A DNA stretch of 16,404 nucleotides. Source: JAQUSX01 sp035446985. Its GTDB lineage: Bacteria > Bacillota > Clostridia > Christensenellales > CAG-314. Positions 1-7,538 of this stretch are shown here, one piece after another; within the stretch, counting starts at the first letter, position 1; each line of letters starts with the position of its first letter. Under the pieces are notes generated by a model. That model was not told the origin of the DNA. It worked only from the letters and a program-made list of their open reading frames with translations, and did no database searches. The stretch covers positions 1 to 16,404 of the forward strand of contig DAOTGG010000024.1 of assembly GCA_035446985.1 (NCBI GenBank), read 5' to 3'. A program made the translations under genes and the position numbers.

Positions 1-993
1 CGAGGTACTGTCCGCCATAATGGCGATACTGTAACCCATATCTCTGAAATACTCAGCAATAGTTATACCCGTATATATCGACGCTTCACGAGCCGCAACA
101 GGCATATCGGAAGTATTGGCGATAAGCACGGTACGCTTCATAAGCGGATCACCCGTACGAGGATCTACGAGTTCGGGAAATTCGTTAAGAACGTCCGTCA
201 TTTCGTTGCCGCGTTCGCCGCAGCCTACGAAAATAATAATGTCGGCGTCAGCCCATTTCGCTAACTGGTGCTGCACTACCGTTTTGCCGCTTCCGAACGG
301 TCCGGGAACGGCAGCCGTGCCGCCTTTCGCTATCGGGAAAAGAGTGTCGATAACTCTTTGTCCGCTTATCATAGGCTCGCTGGGAGCATATTTTTCTTTA
401 TAAGGTCTGCCGCGTCTGACTGGCCAGCGTTGTGTCATTGTAAGCTCGGTAACGCCGTTTGCGGTTTTTACCTTTGCTACAACCTTGTCTATGTTGTATT
501 CGCCTTTTTCTATAATAAAATCGATTACGCCTTTAACGCCGAACGGCACCAAAATTTTGTGCAAAACCGTCTTGGTTTCCTGCACCGTGCCGAGAACGTC
601 GCCGCAAACGACTTCGTCTCCTTTTTTAGCGGCGGGAACAAATTCCCACAATTTTTCTCTATCGAGCGGTGATGCCTGAATACCTCTCGCTATGCGGTCG
701 CCCGACATTTTTTGTATGGTATTAAGCGGACGTTGTATTCCGTCAAAAATGCTTTCGATAAGTCCCGGTCCCAGTTCTACGGACAGCGGATGACCTGTGG
801 ATACGACGATATCGCCCACTCCCAAGCCGCTTGTTTCTTCATAAACCTGCACCGACGCTTTGTCGTTTCTAAGCTCGATAACTTCGCCGATAAGCTTTTG
901 TTCGCCTACCAGTACGACGTCGTACATTTCGACGTCCGCCATATTTTCCGCGACAATAAGCGGTCCGCTGACTTTTATTATTCTTCCTTGCAT
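1..993 (-). CDS. atpA: V-type ATPase catalytic subunit A (partial, C-terminus beyond left edge)
   Basis: This is the nucleotide-hydrolysing (or ATP-synthesising) subunit of the cytoplasmic V1 head, which works in an A3B3 hexamer. The visible 331 residues begin MQGRIIKVSGP. They contain the P-loop GPFGSGKT at residues 231-238, the GCGERGNEM motif at about 257-265 with the catalytic Glu of GER at 260, and end in MADSTS, the start of the conserved MADSTSRWAEA segment. About 590 residues are usual for the family, so roughly 260 are missing. The ATG at 993 is chosen because AGAGGAAG lies just upstream and the N-terminus matches the family. It overlaps the end of subunit F by 16 bases, which suggests coupled translation. 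Subunits B and D should follow to the left. E. hirae counterpart: ntpA. Confidence 0.97.
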   Translation of the reverse strand, partial: MQGRIIKVSGPLIVAENMADVEMYDVVLVGEQKLIGEVIELRNDKASVQVYEETSGLGVGDIVVSTGHPLSVELGPGLIESIFDGIQRPLNTIQKMSGDRIARGIQASPLDREKLWEFVPAAKKGDEVVCGDVLGTVQETKTVLHKILVPFGVKGVIDFIIEKGEYNIDKVVAKVKTANGVTELTMTQRWPVRRGRPYKEKYAPSEPMISGQRVIDTLFPIAKGGTAAVPGPFGSGKTVVQHQLAKWADADIIIFVGCGERGNEMTDVLNEFPELVDPRTGDPLMKRTVLIANTSDMPVAAREASIYTGITIAEYFRDMGYSIAIMADSTS

Positions 994-1322
994 TCTTCTT
1001 CCTCTTTATTAAACAATATATCCATACCTATAGCTTTTTCCACGTCTTTTTTTATTCCTTTCATTCCGTAGCCCGTGCCTCCGCCTTCTACGGGAATGGG
1101 CACAAGCACAGGATAAGGCGTTTTTTTACATTTTTCTATTACTTCGGGTATTTTTTCCGCTAACGTTTCGGCAATAAATATCACGGCAAATCCATCCGCG
1201 GACAAATTTCTGATAAGCAAACGCGCCTGCTCGGGAGTGGTCGCGTCAAACACTTCCACACCGATAGCCCTAAAAGCCGCTACGCTGTCTTTATTTCCGA
1301 TAACGCCTATTTTGTTATACAT
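978..1322 (-). CDS. atpF: V-type ATPase subunit F (central stalk)
   Basis: This 114-residue protein is the small central-stalk subunit (NtpG in E. hirae naming) that binds the DF rotor shaft in V1. The N-terminus IGVIGNKDSV with AIGVEVF about ten residues later, and the later PIPVEGGGTGYGM segment, are typical of the family. The length is normal (about 100-115). The start ATG at 1322 has an ideal AAGGAG four bases upstream and overlaps the end of subunit C by 8 bases. The acidic tail (EEEECKEE) is encoded by the same DNA that supplies the ribosome-binding site and start codon of subunit A, so the tail may partly reflect that overlap. Confidence 0.95.
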   Translation of the reverse strand: MYNKIGVIGNKDSVAAFRAIGVEVFDATTPEQARLLIRNLSADGFAVIFIAETLAEKIPEVIEKCKKTPYPVLVPIPVEGGGTGYGMKGIKKDVEKAIGMDILFNKEEEECKEE

Positions 1323-2316
1323 AAAGCTCCTTAATTCTGCTTTTAATAACTTCTTCTTTTACATTGTTTTTTACGCCGACAAGTATCCAGCGCAAATTTT
1401 CTATTTCCGTTTTTTTGCTCATAAAATAATTTACGAGCGGATAAACGGTCTCCATATCGTTTTTATACGGTGTTAAAATTTTCTTTTTTATGTTGCTAAA
1501 ATATATTTCCGCGTTTACTATCGGTTTATCTTGTCTTATGCTTTCTGCGCAAATATCGCCGAGTTTGCGGTAAGGCGTATCGTGAGTGTAATTAAGTAAT
1601 CCGTCCAATCCTTTACCGTACGCTTTGACGATTTCGTCCAGTATCAGCGAACCGCCGTCGATAAACATTTCCGCGTATTGATTATCTTTGTAATGAATAT
1701 ACAAGCATCTGAACGCTGTCAAAATATTCATCATATCGATATCCGCTGTAAAATACTCGTTAGCGTATATGCTTTTGGCAAATTTAAGATTATCGAGTAT
1801 ATTGGCGTATTTAGCCTTGTCCAAAACGGTATCGATAAACTGAGCCGAACCTTTGCCGCTTTCATAAGCTTCGTCTATTATTCGTAACGCGTCGCTCATA
1901 GGTTTCGGCAAGTCGTCGTAGTCTATGCTGTCGATAGCGTCGGCAAGAAAATTAACGTCGATGTTACCAAACTTAGTGGCGGAATTTTTGGCGTCTATTC
2001 CCATACGGCGTGCTTTTTGTAACAATTTCGCGTTAGTATAGTCGTAACCGAGAATAAAACAATCGGTCAAAAATTTATTCGGCGACATTGACTTGAAAAA
2101 ATCAACCGTTATTTCCAATTCCTTGTCCAAAAGCTGCTCAAAGTCGCTGCCAGAGTTTACTGTCATACCGCCCGCATAATTGTTTTCATACAATATTTTT
2201 ACAGCGGCATCAAGCGAATTTGATTCGGCTATTCTATTCAGTTTTTCACGCCCGATAAGCTTCGTGGTAAGTACAGCCACTCTGCCGCTTGCGTACAAGG
2301 TTATGTTGTCTGTCAT
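1315..2316 (-). CDS. atpC: V-type ATPase subunit C (AC39/d type)
   Basis: This 333-residue protein is the funnel-shaped subunit (yeast subunit d, Thermus C) that sits on the K ring and couples the central stalk to the membrane rotor. The N-terminal segment ASGRVAVLTTKLIGREKLNRI, the mostly helical composition and the late ENLRWILVGVKNN segment, like the ENLR.I..GK pattern of the family, support the call. The length is typical (about 320-350). The start ATG shares ATGA with the stop of subunit E (4-base overlap), and AAGGAAA lies upstream. It sits between E and F as in the E. hirae ntp operon. Confidence 0.93.
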   Translation of the reverse strand: MTDNITLYASGRVAVLTTKLIGREKLNRIAESNSLDAAVKILYENNYAGGMTVNSGSDFEQLLDKELEITVDFFKSMSPNKFLTDCFILGYDYTNAKLLQKARRMGIDAKNSATKFGNIDVNFLADAIDSIDYDDLPKPMSDALRIIDEAYESGKGSAQFIDTVLDKAKYANILDNLKFAKSIYANEYFTADIDMMNILTAFRCLYIHYKDNQYAEMFIDGGSLILDEIVKAYGKGLDGLLNYTHDTPYRKLGDICAESIRQDKPIVNAEIYFSNIKKKILTPYKNDMETVYPLVNYFMSKKTEIENLRWILVGVKNNVKEEVIKSRIKELYV

Positions 2317-2891
2317 AAATTTTCCTTAAACAATACGGTCGCAACTTTGTTTTCAACGCGTTCTCTGCTCTCGTCAAGTAAAACGTCCAAAGTCAGATTC
2401 TTTTCATATTCGCCTTTTGCCAGTATTATTCCGCCCTCAAAATCGCCGAAATTTTTCGCTAATTTTAAGTTTTTATCGAATTTATTTAAAAAAGTCTGAG
2501 TAATGCGTTTTGAGTCGTTTTCGCAAATTATTACGTTTTCGCCGTCGGCAGCGTAACGCGTAATAAGCTTTCCGATAAGCTCGCAGTAAGTTTTATCGTC
2601 CATTGCGACGACAGCTTTCCCCGCGTCTACAAATGCCTGTTCGAGAAGCTTTTGCTTCGCGTACAGTCTGCTTTTTTTTGCATCCAAACCCGCGACCGAC
2701 ATACGACGGCGCAAGTTTTCGGTAGCGTCCGACGCGGCTTTTTGTTTCGCCTTACTGTGCTTACTGGAAACATTCTCATTAGCCTGCGCATAAATACTTT
2801 CCGCGCGCGAATTAGCGTCGGCTATTATTTCTTCCGCTTTTGTTTCGGCGTCGGATAATATTCTTTCTATTATCGTTTCTTTACCGCTCAT
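2313..2891 (-). CDS. atpE: V-type ATPase subunit E (peripheral stalk)
   Basis: This 192-residue protein is the peripheral-stalk subunit that pairs with the H/G subunit to hold the A3B3 head still against the membrane subunit I. Residues 1 to about 100 form a long charged, alanine-rich helix (starting IIERILSDAETKAEEII), as expected for the coiled coil. The C-terminal half carries the globular-domain pattern with FGDFEGGIIL followed by LTLDVLLDESRERV, typical of subunit E. The start ATG lies 1 base after the subunit K stop. The only Shine-Dalgarno-like GGAG lies about 13 bases upstream inside the K gene, so translation probably depends on K. Confidence 0.94.
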   Translation of the reverse strand: MSGKETIIERILSDAETKAEEIIADANSRAESIYAQANENVSSKHSKAKQKAASDATENLRRRMSVAGLDAKKSRLYAKQKLLEQAFVDAGKAVVAMDDKTYCELIGKLITRYAADGENVIICENDSKRITQTFLNKFDKNLKLAKNFGDFEGGIILAKGEYEKNLTLDVLLDESRERVENKVATVLFKENL

Positions 2892-2892
2892 A

Positions 2893-3435
2893 TTAGATAG
2901 CTACTCCAAGCCATACCATCAAGAATGATACGAGCAAACCGAAGATAGCGTACGTTTCAACAACGGCAACCATAGCGATACCTTTACCGCTCATATCGGG
3001 GTTTTTGCCTACCATAGCAATAGCGGAGGCTCCTACTTTACCTTGGAAAACCGCGCTGAAATATCCTACGATAGCGATGGGCAAAGCTCCTGCGATATAT
3101 TGCAAACCTTGTTCGATAGTCAATGCTGCAATTGTTCCGCCAAGTACGCCGATACGCAGACAAATTACGAAAGCTATAATAAATCCGTAGATACCTTGCG
3201 TAGCGGGCAAAAGTTGAATAACCTGCAATTTAGGATAAACGTCGGGTTTTTCCGCCGCTACTCCGGCAACGGCTTGTCCGCCGAGCGTTACGCCGATAGT
3301 GCTGCCGATACCTGCGGGTATAAATGCCAAAGCCGCAGCCACAAAAGCGAAAATAGCTCCCCATTGCATAGGTTCAGCCGCTGTTGTGACGATTGTTCCG
3401 GCGTCTTCGAAAAAAGCCAAAAGACTTGTCAACAT
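2893..3435 (-). CDS. ntpK: V-type ATPase subunit K (membrane rotor ring proteolipid)
   Basis: This is the duplicated proteolipid of the ion-carrying rotor ring: four membrane helices in two hairpins, 180 residues. Counting from the ATG at 3435, the ion-site residues of the E. hirae NtpK Na+ site (recalled as L61, T64, Q65, Y68, Q110, E139) are all present: L76, T79, Q80 and Y83 in LPATQGIYGF, Q131 in FQGKV and E160 in VETYAIFG. The essential carboxylate is in the second hairpin only, as in NtpK. A longer frame opening at TTG (3450) is rejected because it would start inside the GGAGG ribosome site; the ATG at 3435 has GGAGG 8 bases upstream. The last hydrophobic helix ends almost at the C-terminus. 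Confidence 0.96.
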   Translation of the reverse strand: MLTSLLAFFEDAGTIVTTAAEPMQWGAIFAFVAAALAFIPAGIGSTIGVTLGGQAVAGVAAEKPDVYPKLQVIQLLPATQGIYGFIIAFVICLRIGVLGGTIAALTIEQGLQYIAGALPIAIVGYFSAVFQGKVGASAIAMVGKNPDMSGKGIAMVAVVETYAIFGLLVSFLMVWLGVAI

Positions 3436-3443
3436 AAAAATTT

Positions 3444-3448
3444 CCTCC
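3444..3448 (-). promoter_or_regulatory. ntpK: Strong ribosome-binding site of subunit K
   Basis: A perfect GGAGG on the minus strand lies 8 bases before the ATG at 3435. It fixes the start of subunit K and excludes the upstream TTG at 3450. The 34-base gap before K is the longest within the ATPase operon. Confidence 0.85.
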
Positions 3449-3469
3449 AAAAAATTCAGATAGTATTAT

Positions 3470-5473
3470 TTAATCGTTTAATAGTTTTGTATATTTTGTG
3501 TTACCAGCAAGCGGACTGAATCTTAGTCCGTCGCCCGTGTAAAATTTGCCGAAAAATTCGATATGCTGTAAACGCGCGTCGTGCACGTACGCTCCCAGTA
3601 AGTTTATTGCCAAATTAAGTCCGTGTCCAAACAGCAGCACGACTACGCCCAGTATAAAGAAATACGGACTGCCGAGCAGTAATCCCGCCAGCGTATTGAA
3701 TACCATTCCGATAACGCCCGTCGTTAGTCCAAGACCAAAAATTCTCAGGTAACTGAGAATATCGGAAACCAGACCGATAACTCCCCATACTCCGCCAAGA
3801 CCGCCCGTGACTTTGCCAAATCCTTTATTCTTTCTGCCCGCGGTCAAAAGCACTACCGCCAAAGCGGCAAGCATAATTATAAGACCTATATCGGTGAGCA
3901 TGGATAAGTCTTGCGCGGAGCCCGTTAAAGCGGCAAATCCGCCAATGATAGCCAACAGCAAGCCTATATCAAAGAATATCCATACAAAAGAGTCTAAAAC
4001 AGCGTCGAGATAATGTTTTTGACGTATAAGGTTTATGGCACGCATAATCATACCGCTTATTATATGCAAAGTGCCTAAAATAAGGCAAAGCTCTATCATG
4101 CCGAGAGGATTCGTGAGCGGACTTAAAAGTACGGGTGAAAAAATGCTGCCCTCGGGGAAAGAAATCGCGAACCAGCCGCCGAATAATATACCCCATATTA
4201 CTGTGGAAACGCCCGAATAGCCTATAATAAGCACCAGATTTTTCATTCCGCCTTCGGGTTTTATAAATTTTACAAATAAAGCCGCTACGAGCATCATCAC
4301 GACACCGTAACCGACGTCGCCCATCATAATGCCCATAAACAGCCAATAGAAAACCGCCACAAACACGTTGGGGCTTGCTTCGCGGTAATCGGGCAAAGAA
4401 TACATCTCTATGATGGAATTGAAAGGTTGGAAAATCTTGTTTGTTTTTATAACGGTCGGCGGTTTCTCGTCGTCGGTCGGGTCGACATATTCCTGCGAAC
4501 AAACCGACGTATTGTTTTCCACCGTCTTTTTAATGGTTTCAACGTCCTCTTCCGCAACCCAGCCTTGCATTAAAAACGCCTTTGAGGTTTCGCAAACGTT
4601 GAGATTTGATTCGTTTAATTGCAACGCTACGGAATAATAATCATAGAGCAATTTTAAATCGGGTAAATACTCTGTAAGCTCCTGACATTTATTGAATAAA
4701 ATATCTTCTTTTTCTTTGTTAAGTCTTTCGATTTTGCCGCGGTGGTGTCTTATCATCTCCATTGCCGTCACGTTAAAATCATAACCGCATTGAGAAAAAT
4801 TCCATTTTTGCAAAGCTTCGCGTATTTCTTCTTCGGTTTCTTTTAAGGTTATCGCCATTATCGCGACATCCGTACCTTTTTCGCCTATATAAGCAAACTG
4901 CGTTTCGGGATAATCAACGACAAGTTTTTCAAAATCTTTTCTCTTAAAGTTTTGGACGATACCTAGTAAAGACGCGGTGTGCGCCGTATTTTTTACGTCA
5001 AAAAACGCGATATCAAGATTTTTGTAAATTTCCAGACTTTCCGATTCCTGACGGAATTTTGAAATTTCGCCGTCTATTTCGGTAATTCTGTGCTGATATT
5101 TTTCCGCTATATATACGGCGTTATCGAATATATCTATTTCTTTTTCGCTTATTTCATCAAATTTAGCGTAAGACACTTCCGCTTTTCTGCCGCCCGTTTT
5201 TATGGCGAATTTCGCTTTCTTGTCGCCTTGACTGCGGACGTATGCTTGTTTGACATCCATCGCGTCCTTTAAAAAACGAATAACGCCGTCAATCTGGCTC
5301 ATCTTCTTAATCAAAATATCGGTTTTTTCTACGTCGAATTTTTTTGTAGTGTCTTCGATTTCGTCCATATTGATAAGATGAACCTTTTTTGTGCGGGACA
5401 AAGCGGTGAAAAGTTTTTTCTTTTCACTAATCAGTCCTATAAGCGTAAATTTTTTCATCCGTAAAATTGGCAT
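3470..5473 (-). CDS. ntpI: V-type ATPase subunit I (a-type membrane stator)
   Basis: This 667-residue protein is the membrane stator that forms the ion half-channels beside the K ring and anchors the peripheral stalks. The N-terminus MPILRMKKFTLIG is the family start. Residues 1 to about 350 are soluble with long charged helices. From about 365 onward there are about seven or eight hydrophobic segments. The essential-arginine helix is visible as SYLRIFGLGL with R577, and a second conserved arginine is R634 in HDARLQHIEFF. The length is normal (about 640-670). The start overlaps the stop of the H subunit by one base (TAATG). A GGAG lies about 14 bases upstream, somewhat far. Confidence 0.96.
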   Translation of the reverse strand: MPILRMKKFTLIGLISEKKKLFTALSRTKKVHLINMDEIEDTTKKFDVEKTDILIKKMSQIDGVIRFLKDAMDVKQAYVRSQGDKKAKFAIKTGGRKAEVSYAKFDEISEKEIDIFDNAVYIAEKYQHRITEIDGEISKFRQESESLEIYKNLDIAFFDVKNTAHTASLLGIVQNFKRKDFEKLVVDYPETQFAYIGEKGTDVAIMAITLKETEEEIREALQKWNFSQCGYDFNVTAMEMIRHHRGKIERLNKEKEDILFNKCQELTEYLPDLKLLYDYYSVALQLNESNLNVCETSKAFLMQGWVAEEDVETIKKTVENNTSVCSQEYVDPTDDEKPPTVIKTNKIFQPFNSIIEMYSLPDYREASPNVFVAVFYWLFMGIMMGDVGYGVVMMLVAALFVKFIKPEGGMKNLVLIIGYSGVSTVIWGILFGGWFAISFPEGSIFSPVLLSPLTNPLGMIELCLILGTLHIISGMIMRAINLIRQKHYLDAVLDSFVWIFFDIGLLLAIIGGFAALTGSAQDLSMLTDIGLIIMLAALAVVLLTAGRKNKGFGKVTGGLGGVWGVIGLVSDILSYLRIFGLGLTTGVIGMVFNTLAGLLLGSPYFFILGVVVLLFGHGLNLAINLLGAYVHDARLQHIEFFGKFYTGDGLRFSPLAGNTKYTKLLND

Positions 5474-5784
5474 TAGTCTAACAAACTCTCCAAAATAACT
5501 TTTACTGCTTTATCCATATTTTTTGTTGATTTTTCTATAAACAAAGCGTCAGCCGTCTTGTTTTCAGCCAAAAACTCGGCGGCTTTTTTTTCAGCGTTTT
5601 CCGCCGCTGTTTTCGTTTCATTAGACATAAATTGTCTGATATCTTTTGCGCTTTGTTCGTTTATTTTCTCAGCGTCGGCTGTTGCAGCGGAAATAATTTC
5701 ACTCGCTTTTTCACGGGCAAACCCGATAATATCTTCCGCTTTACTTTCCGCTTCGACAATAGATTTTACAACGTCTTTAACCAT
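5473..5784 (-). CDS. V-type ATPase subunit H/G (peripheral stalk coiled coil)
   Basis: This 103-residue protein is almost wholly an alanine-, glutamate- and lysine-rich helix with no membrane segment, the pattern of the small peripheral-stalk subunit (archaeal AhaH, E. hirae NtpF) that pairs with subunit E. The start VKDVVKSIVEAESKAEDII resembles the family N-terminus. It is the first ATPase gene of the operon, 10 bases after rpiB, and an AAAAGG lies before the ATG at 5784. Sequence similarity among such stalk helices is low, so position in the operon carries much of the evidence. Confidence 0.9.
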   Translation of the reverse strand: MVKDVVKSIVEAESKAEDIIGFAREKASEIISAATADAEKINEQSAKDIRQFMSNETKTAAENAEKKAAEFLAENKTADALFIEKSTKNMDKAVKVILESLLD

Positions 5785-5794
5785 TTTTTCCTTT

Positions 5795-6238
5795 TTAGCC
5801 CTCTTTTCTTTCTATCTCAGCTATTTTTTCCAAACGTCTAAGATGTCTGCCTTCTTCAAATACCGTGTTCAAAAAAATTTCGGCAAGCTCTATCATTTTG
5901 TCCACGGAAATCACTCTCGCGCCCATAGCCAAAATATTGGCGTTGTTGTGGCGGCGCGTCATCTCCGCCGTAAAACTGTCGGAACAAACGGCGCAACGAA
6001 TACCCTTGACTTTGTTTGCCGCTATCGACATACCTACGCCCGTGCCGCAAATCAAAATACCCCTATCGCATTGTCCGCTCTGTACGGCTTTTGCTACCGC
6101 GTACGCATAATCGGGGTAGTCGCAAGAATCCGACGTATAAGTGCCAAAATCTTTGCATTTGTAGCCTCTTTGCTCCAAATAGGCGATAAGTTTTTGTTTG
6201 GCTTCTAATCCCGCGTGATCGCAACCCAAAGCTATCAT
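5795..6238 (-). CDS. rpiB: Ribose-5-phosphate isomerase B
   Basis: This 147-residue cytoplasmic enzyme interconverts ribose 5-phosphate and ribulose 5-phosphate in the pentose phosphate pathway. The family motifs are all present: CDHAG at residues 6-10, the ICGTGVGM segment with catalytic Cys64, and RRHNNANILAMGARV with phosphate-site residues around His97. The length is typical (about 145-150). The ATG at 6238 has GGAGGG 7 bases upstream. The H subunit of the ATPase starts 10 bases after its stop, so rpiB appears to be the first gene of, or joined to, the ATPase transcript. No clear promoter was found in the 110 bases before it, so read-through from sua5 is possible. LacAB-type isomerases are related, but the motifs favour RpiB. 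Confidence 0.96.
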   Translation of the reverse strand: MIALGCDHAGLEAKQKLIAYLEQRGYKCKDFGTYTSDSCDYPDYAYAVAKAVQSGQCDRGILICGTGVGMSIAANKVKGIRCAVCSDSFTAEMTRRHNNANILAMGARVISVDKMIELAEIFLNTVFEEGRHLRRLEKIAEIERKEG

Positions 6239-6348
6239 CGTTATTCCCTCCGAAAGTTTCCTTTTTTATATTAGTCCGTTATTACTTTATTATTTTGTTT
6301 TGTGCGTTAGTTTTATATCAATTATGACGGCTTACTCTTAAATAAATT

Positions 6349-7344
6349 TTAAATAAAATTCTCGCCGACAGATTTTATCATTCTGTTTAACACGGAAAAA
6401 CCTTCTTCCGTTTTCGGGCAAAACATTTCTATAATGTAATCGTATTTTTTTTCACATTCGCGTAATGCCGAAAAAAGTTTGTTTGCCGCTTCCTTTTCCG
6501 TCTTGCCTAAGGAATATACTTGCTTATTCTCAAAAAATTCTAGATATTGTTCAAGACAAAGTATAACCGCTTTTTGTCCGTTTGACATTAGTTTGTCGTA
6601 AAGTTGTGTAACTTTTTTCACGTCGCAAGCAGTATCGAGAGCGGCTGGTATTGAAGGAGCATAATGACGGTATCTCATACCCGGCGAATTGACTTTGCGG
6701 TTTTTGTCGCTAAACGTCAGTACCTTTTCACCCAAAACTTTTTCAATCTGCTCGGCTGTGACTATTCCGGGGCGTAATATCGTAGGCTCCGCCGTCATAT
6801 CAAGCACGGTTGATTCTATACCGACCTCGCAGTCGCGTCCAGCAAGTATCAGCGGTATTTTGCCGTTAAGGTCTTCAAAAACCGCCTGATAGGTCGTGGG
6901 ACTCGGGCGCGAACTCAAATTCGCGCTGGGAGCCGCAATCGGGACTCCGCAAGCGGAAATAAACGCTCTGGCTTCCGTTGACAACGGCATACGAATAGCG
7001 ACGGTATCAAGATTTGCGGTAACTAAATCGGGTACGGAAGTTTTCTTTTTCAACACTATCGTAAGACTACCGGGCATAAGCTCATTGATAATTTTTTTAG
7101 CTTTATCCGATATATCGCAAGCCAAAAGTTCTATAGTTTTAGCGTCGGCAACGTGTGCTATAAGCGGATTGTCGCTAGGTCTGCCCTTTGCTTCAAAAAT
7201 CTTTTTTACGGCTTTTTCGTCAAAAATATTCGCCCCAAGACCGTAAACGGTCTCGGTGGGGAAAGCGACGATTTCGCCTTCCAAAATCAATTTTTTTGCC
7301 AAATTCAAAGATTCGGCGTTAATTTTTTCGATTTTGGTTTCCAT
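6349..7344 (-). CDS. sua5: Threonylcarbamoyl-AMP synthase (Sua5/YwlC type)
   Basis: The enzyme makes threonylcarbamoyl-AMP from threonine, bicarbonate and ATP, the first step of t6A37 modification in tRNAs reading ANN codons. With the start at 7344 it has 331 residues. The YrdC domain shows PTETVYGLGA at about 29-38, KGRPSDNPL at about 53-61 and APSANLS at about 138-144. The linker SPGMRYRHYAP follows at about 220-230, then the C-terminal Sua5 domain, so it is the long Sua5 form rather than short TsaC. An in-frame ATG at 7368 lies between the -35 and -10 boxes of the promoter and is rejected. No Shine-Dalgarno precedes either ATG, and a leaderless mRNA is likely. Downstream lie rpiB and the V-ATPase. 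Confidence 0.95.
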   Translation of the reverse strand: METKIEKINAESLNLAKKLILEGEIVAFPTETVYGLGANIFDEKAVKKIFEAKGRPSDNPLIAHVADAKTIELLACDISDKAKKIINELMPGSLTIVLKKKTSVPDLVTANLDTVAIRMPLSTEARAFISACGVPIAAPSANLSSRPSPTTYQAVFEDLNGKIPLILAGRDCEVGIESTVLDMTAEPTILRPGIVTAEQIEKVLGEKVLTFSDKNRKVNSPGMRYRHYAPSIPAALDTACDVKKVTQLYDKLMSNGQKAVILCLEQYLEFFENKQVYSLGKTEKEAANKLFSALRECEKKYDYIIEMFCPKTEEGFSVLNRMIKSVGENFI

Positions 7345-7350
7345 AAAATA

Positions 7351-7379
7351 ATGATAACACAAAGGCATTTTTGTGTAAA
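7351..7379 (-). promoter_or_regulatory. sua5: sua5 promoter (SigA type, leaderless)
   Basis: On the minus strand TTTACA (7379-7374) is followed by a 17-base spacer and TATCAT (7356-7351). Six bases then separate the -10 box from the ATG at 7344, so the expected first transcribed base is the A of that ATG. Confidence 0.7.
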
Positions 7380-7406
7380 GTTTATAAACGCCGTATTAAG
7401 CAGCGT

Positions 7407-7440
7407 AAAAAAAATTTTGCGTTAAATATTAAACGCAAAA
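7407..7440 (-). terminator. Intrinsic terminator after the cyclase gene
   Basis: The arms TTTTGCGTT (7415-7423) and AACGCAAAA (7432-7440) form a 9-bp stem with an 8-base loop. Read on the minus strand it is followed by eight T (7414-7407). It lies about 100 bases after the cyclase stop and ends before the sua5 promoter, so it separates the two transcripts. The stem has only three G-C pairs. Confidence 0.65.
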
Positions 7441-7538
7441 AGTTTTATAAAAATATTTTAAATTTTGATATGACTCTATCAAATTTAGTCGGCTAATTTT
7501 TGAGATTTTTTATCAACTGTTTTTTTTTAAATCGTCTT

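Noticed and set aside
3436..3450. TTG start adding five residues to subunit K
   Set aside because: The TTG and following codons contain the GGAGG ribosome site of the ATG at 3435.
3969..4502. Long arginine-rich frame on the minus strand within subunit I
   Set aside because: It is an out-of-frame shadow of subunit I, which is intact with all its motifs.
5558..6208. 216-codon plus-strand frame across rpiB and the H subunit
   Set aside because: It lies antisense to two clear genes, shows no recognisable family, and its composition reflects the opposite strand.
6239..6348. A separate rpiB promoter (a TTGATA occurs in the gap)
   Set aside because: No -10-like box lies at 16-18 bases from it, so I do not call one; transcription from sua5 or a non-consensus promoter remains possible.
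7345..7368. ATG start adding eight residues to Sua5
   Set aside because: It lies between the -35 and -10 boxes, and the added residues do not look like the family N-terminus.
7462..7481. Hairpin TTTGATA/TATCAAA as a second terminator after the cyclase gene
   Set aside because: The stem is short and AT-only but for one pair, with no clean T run on either side; the hairpin at 7415-7440 is better.
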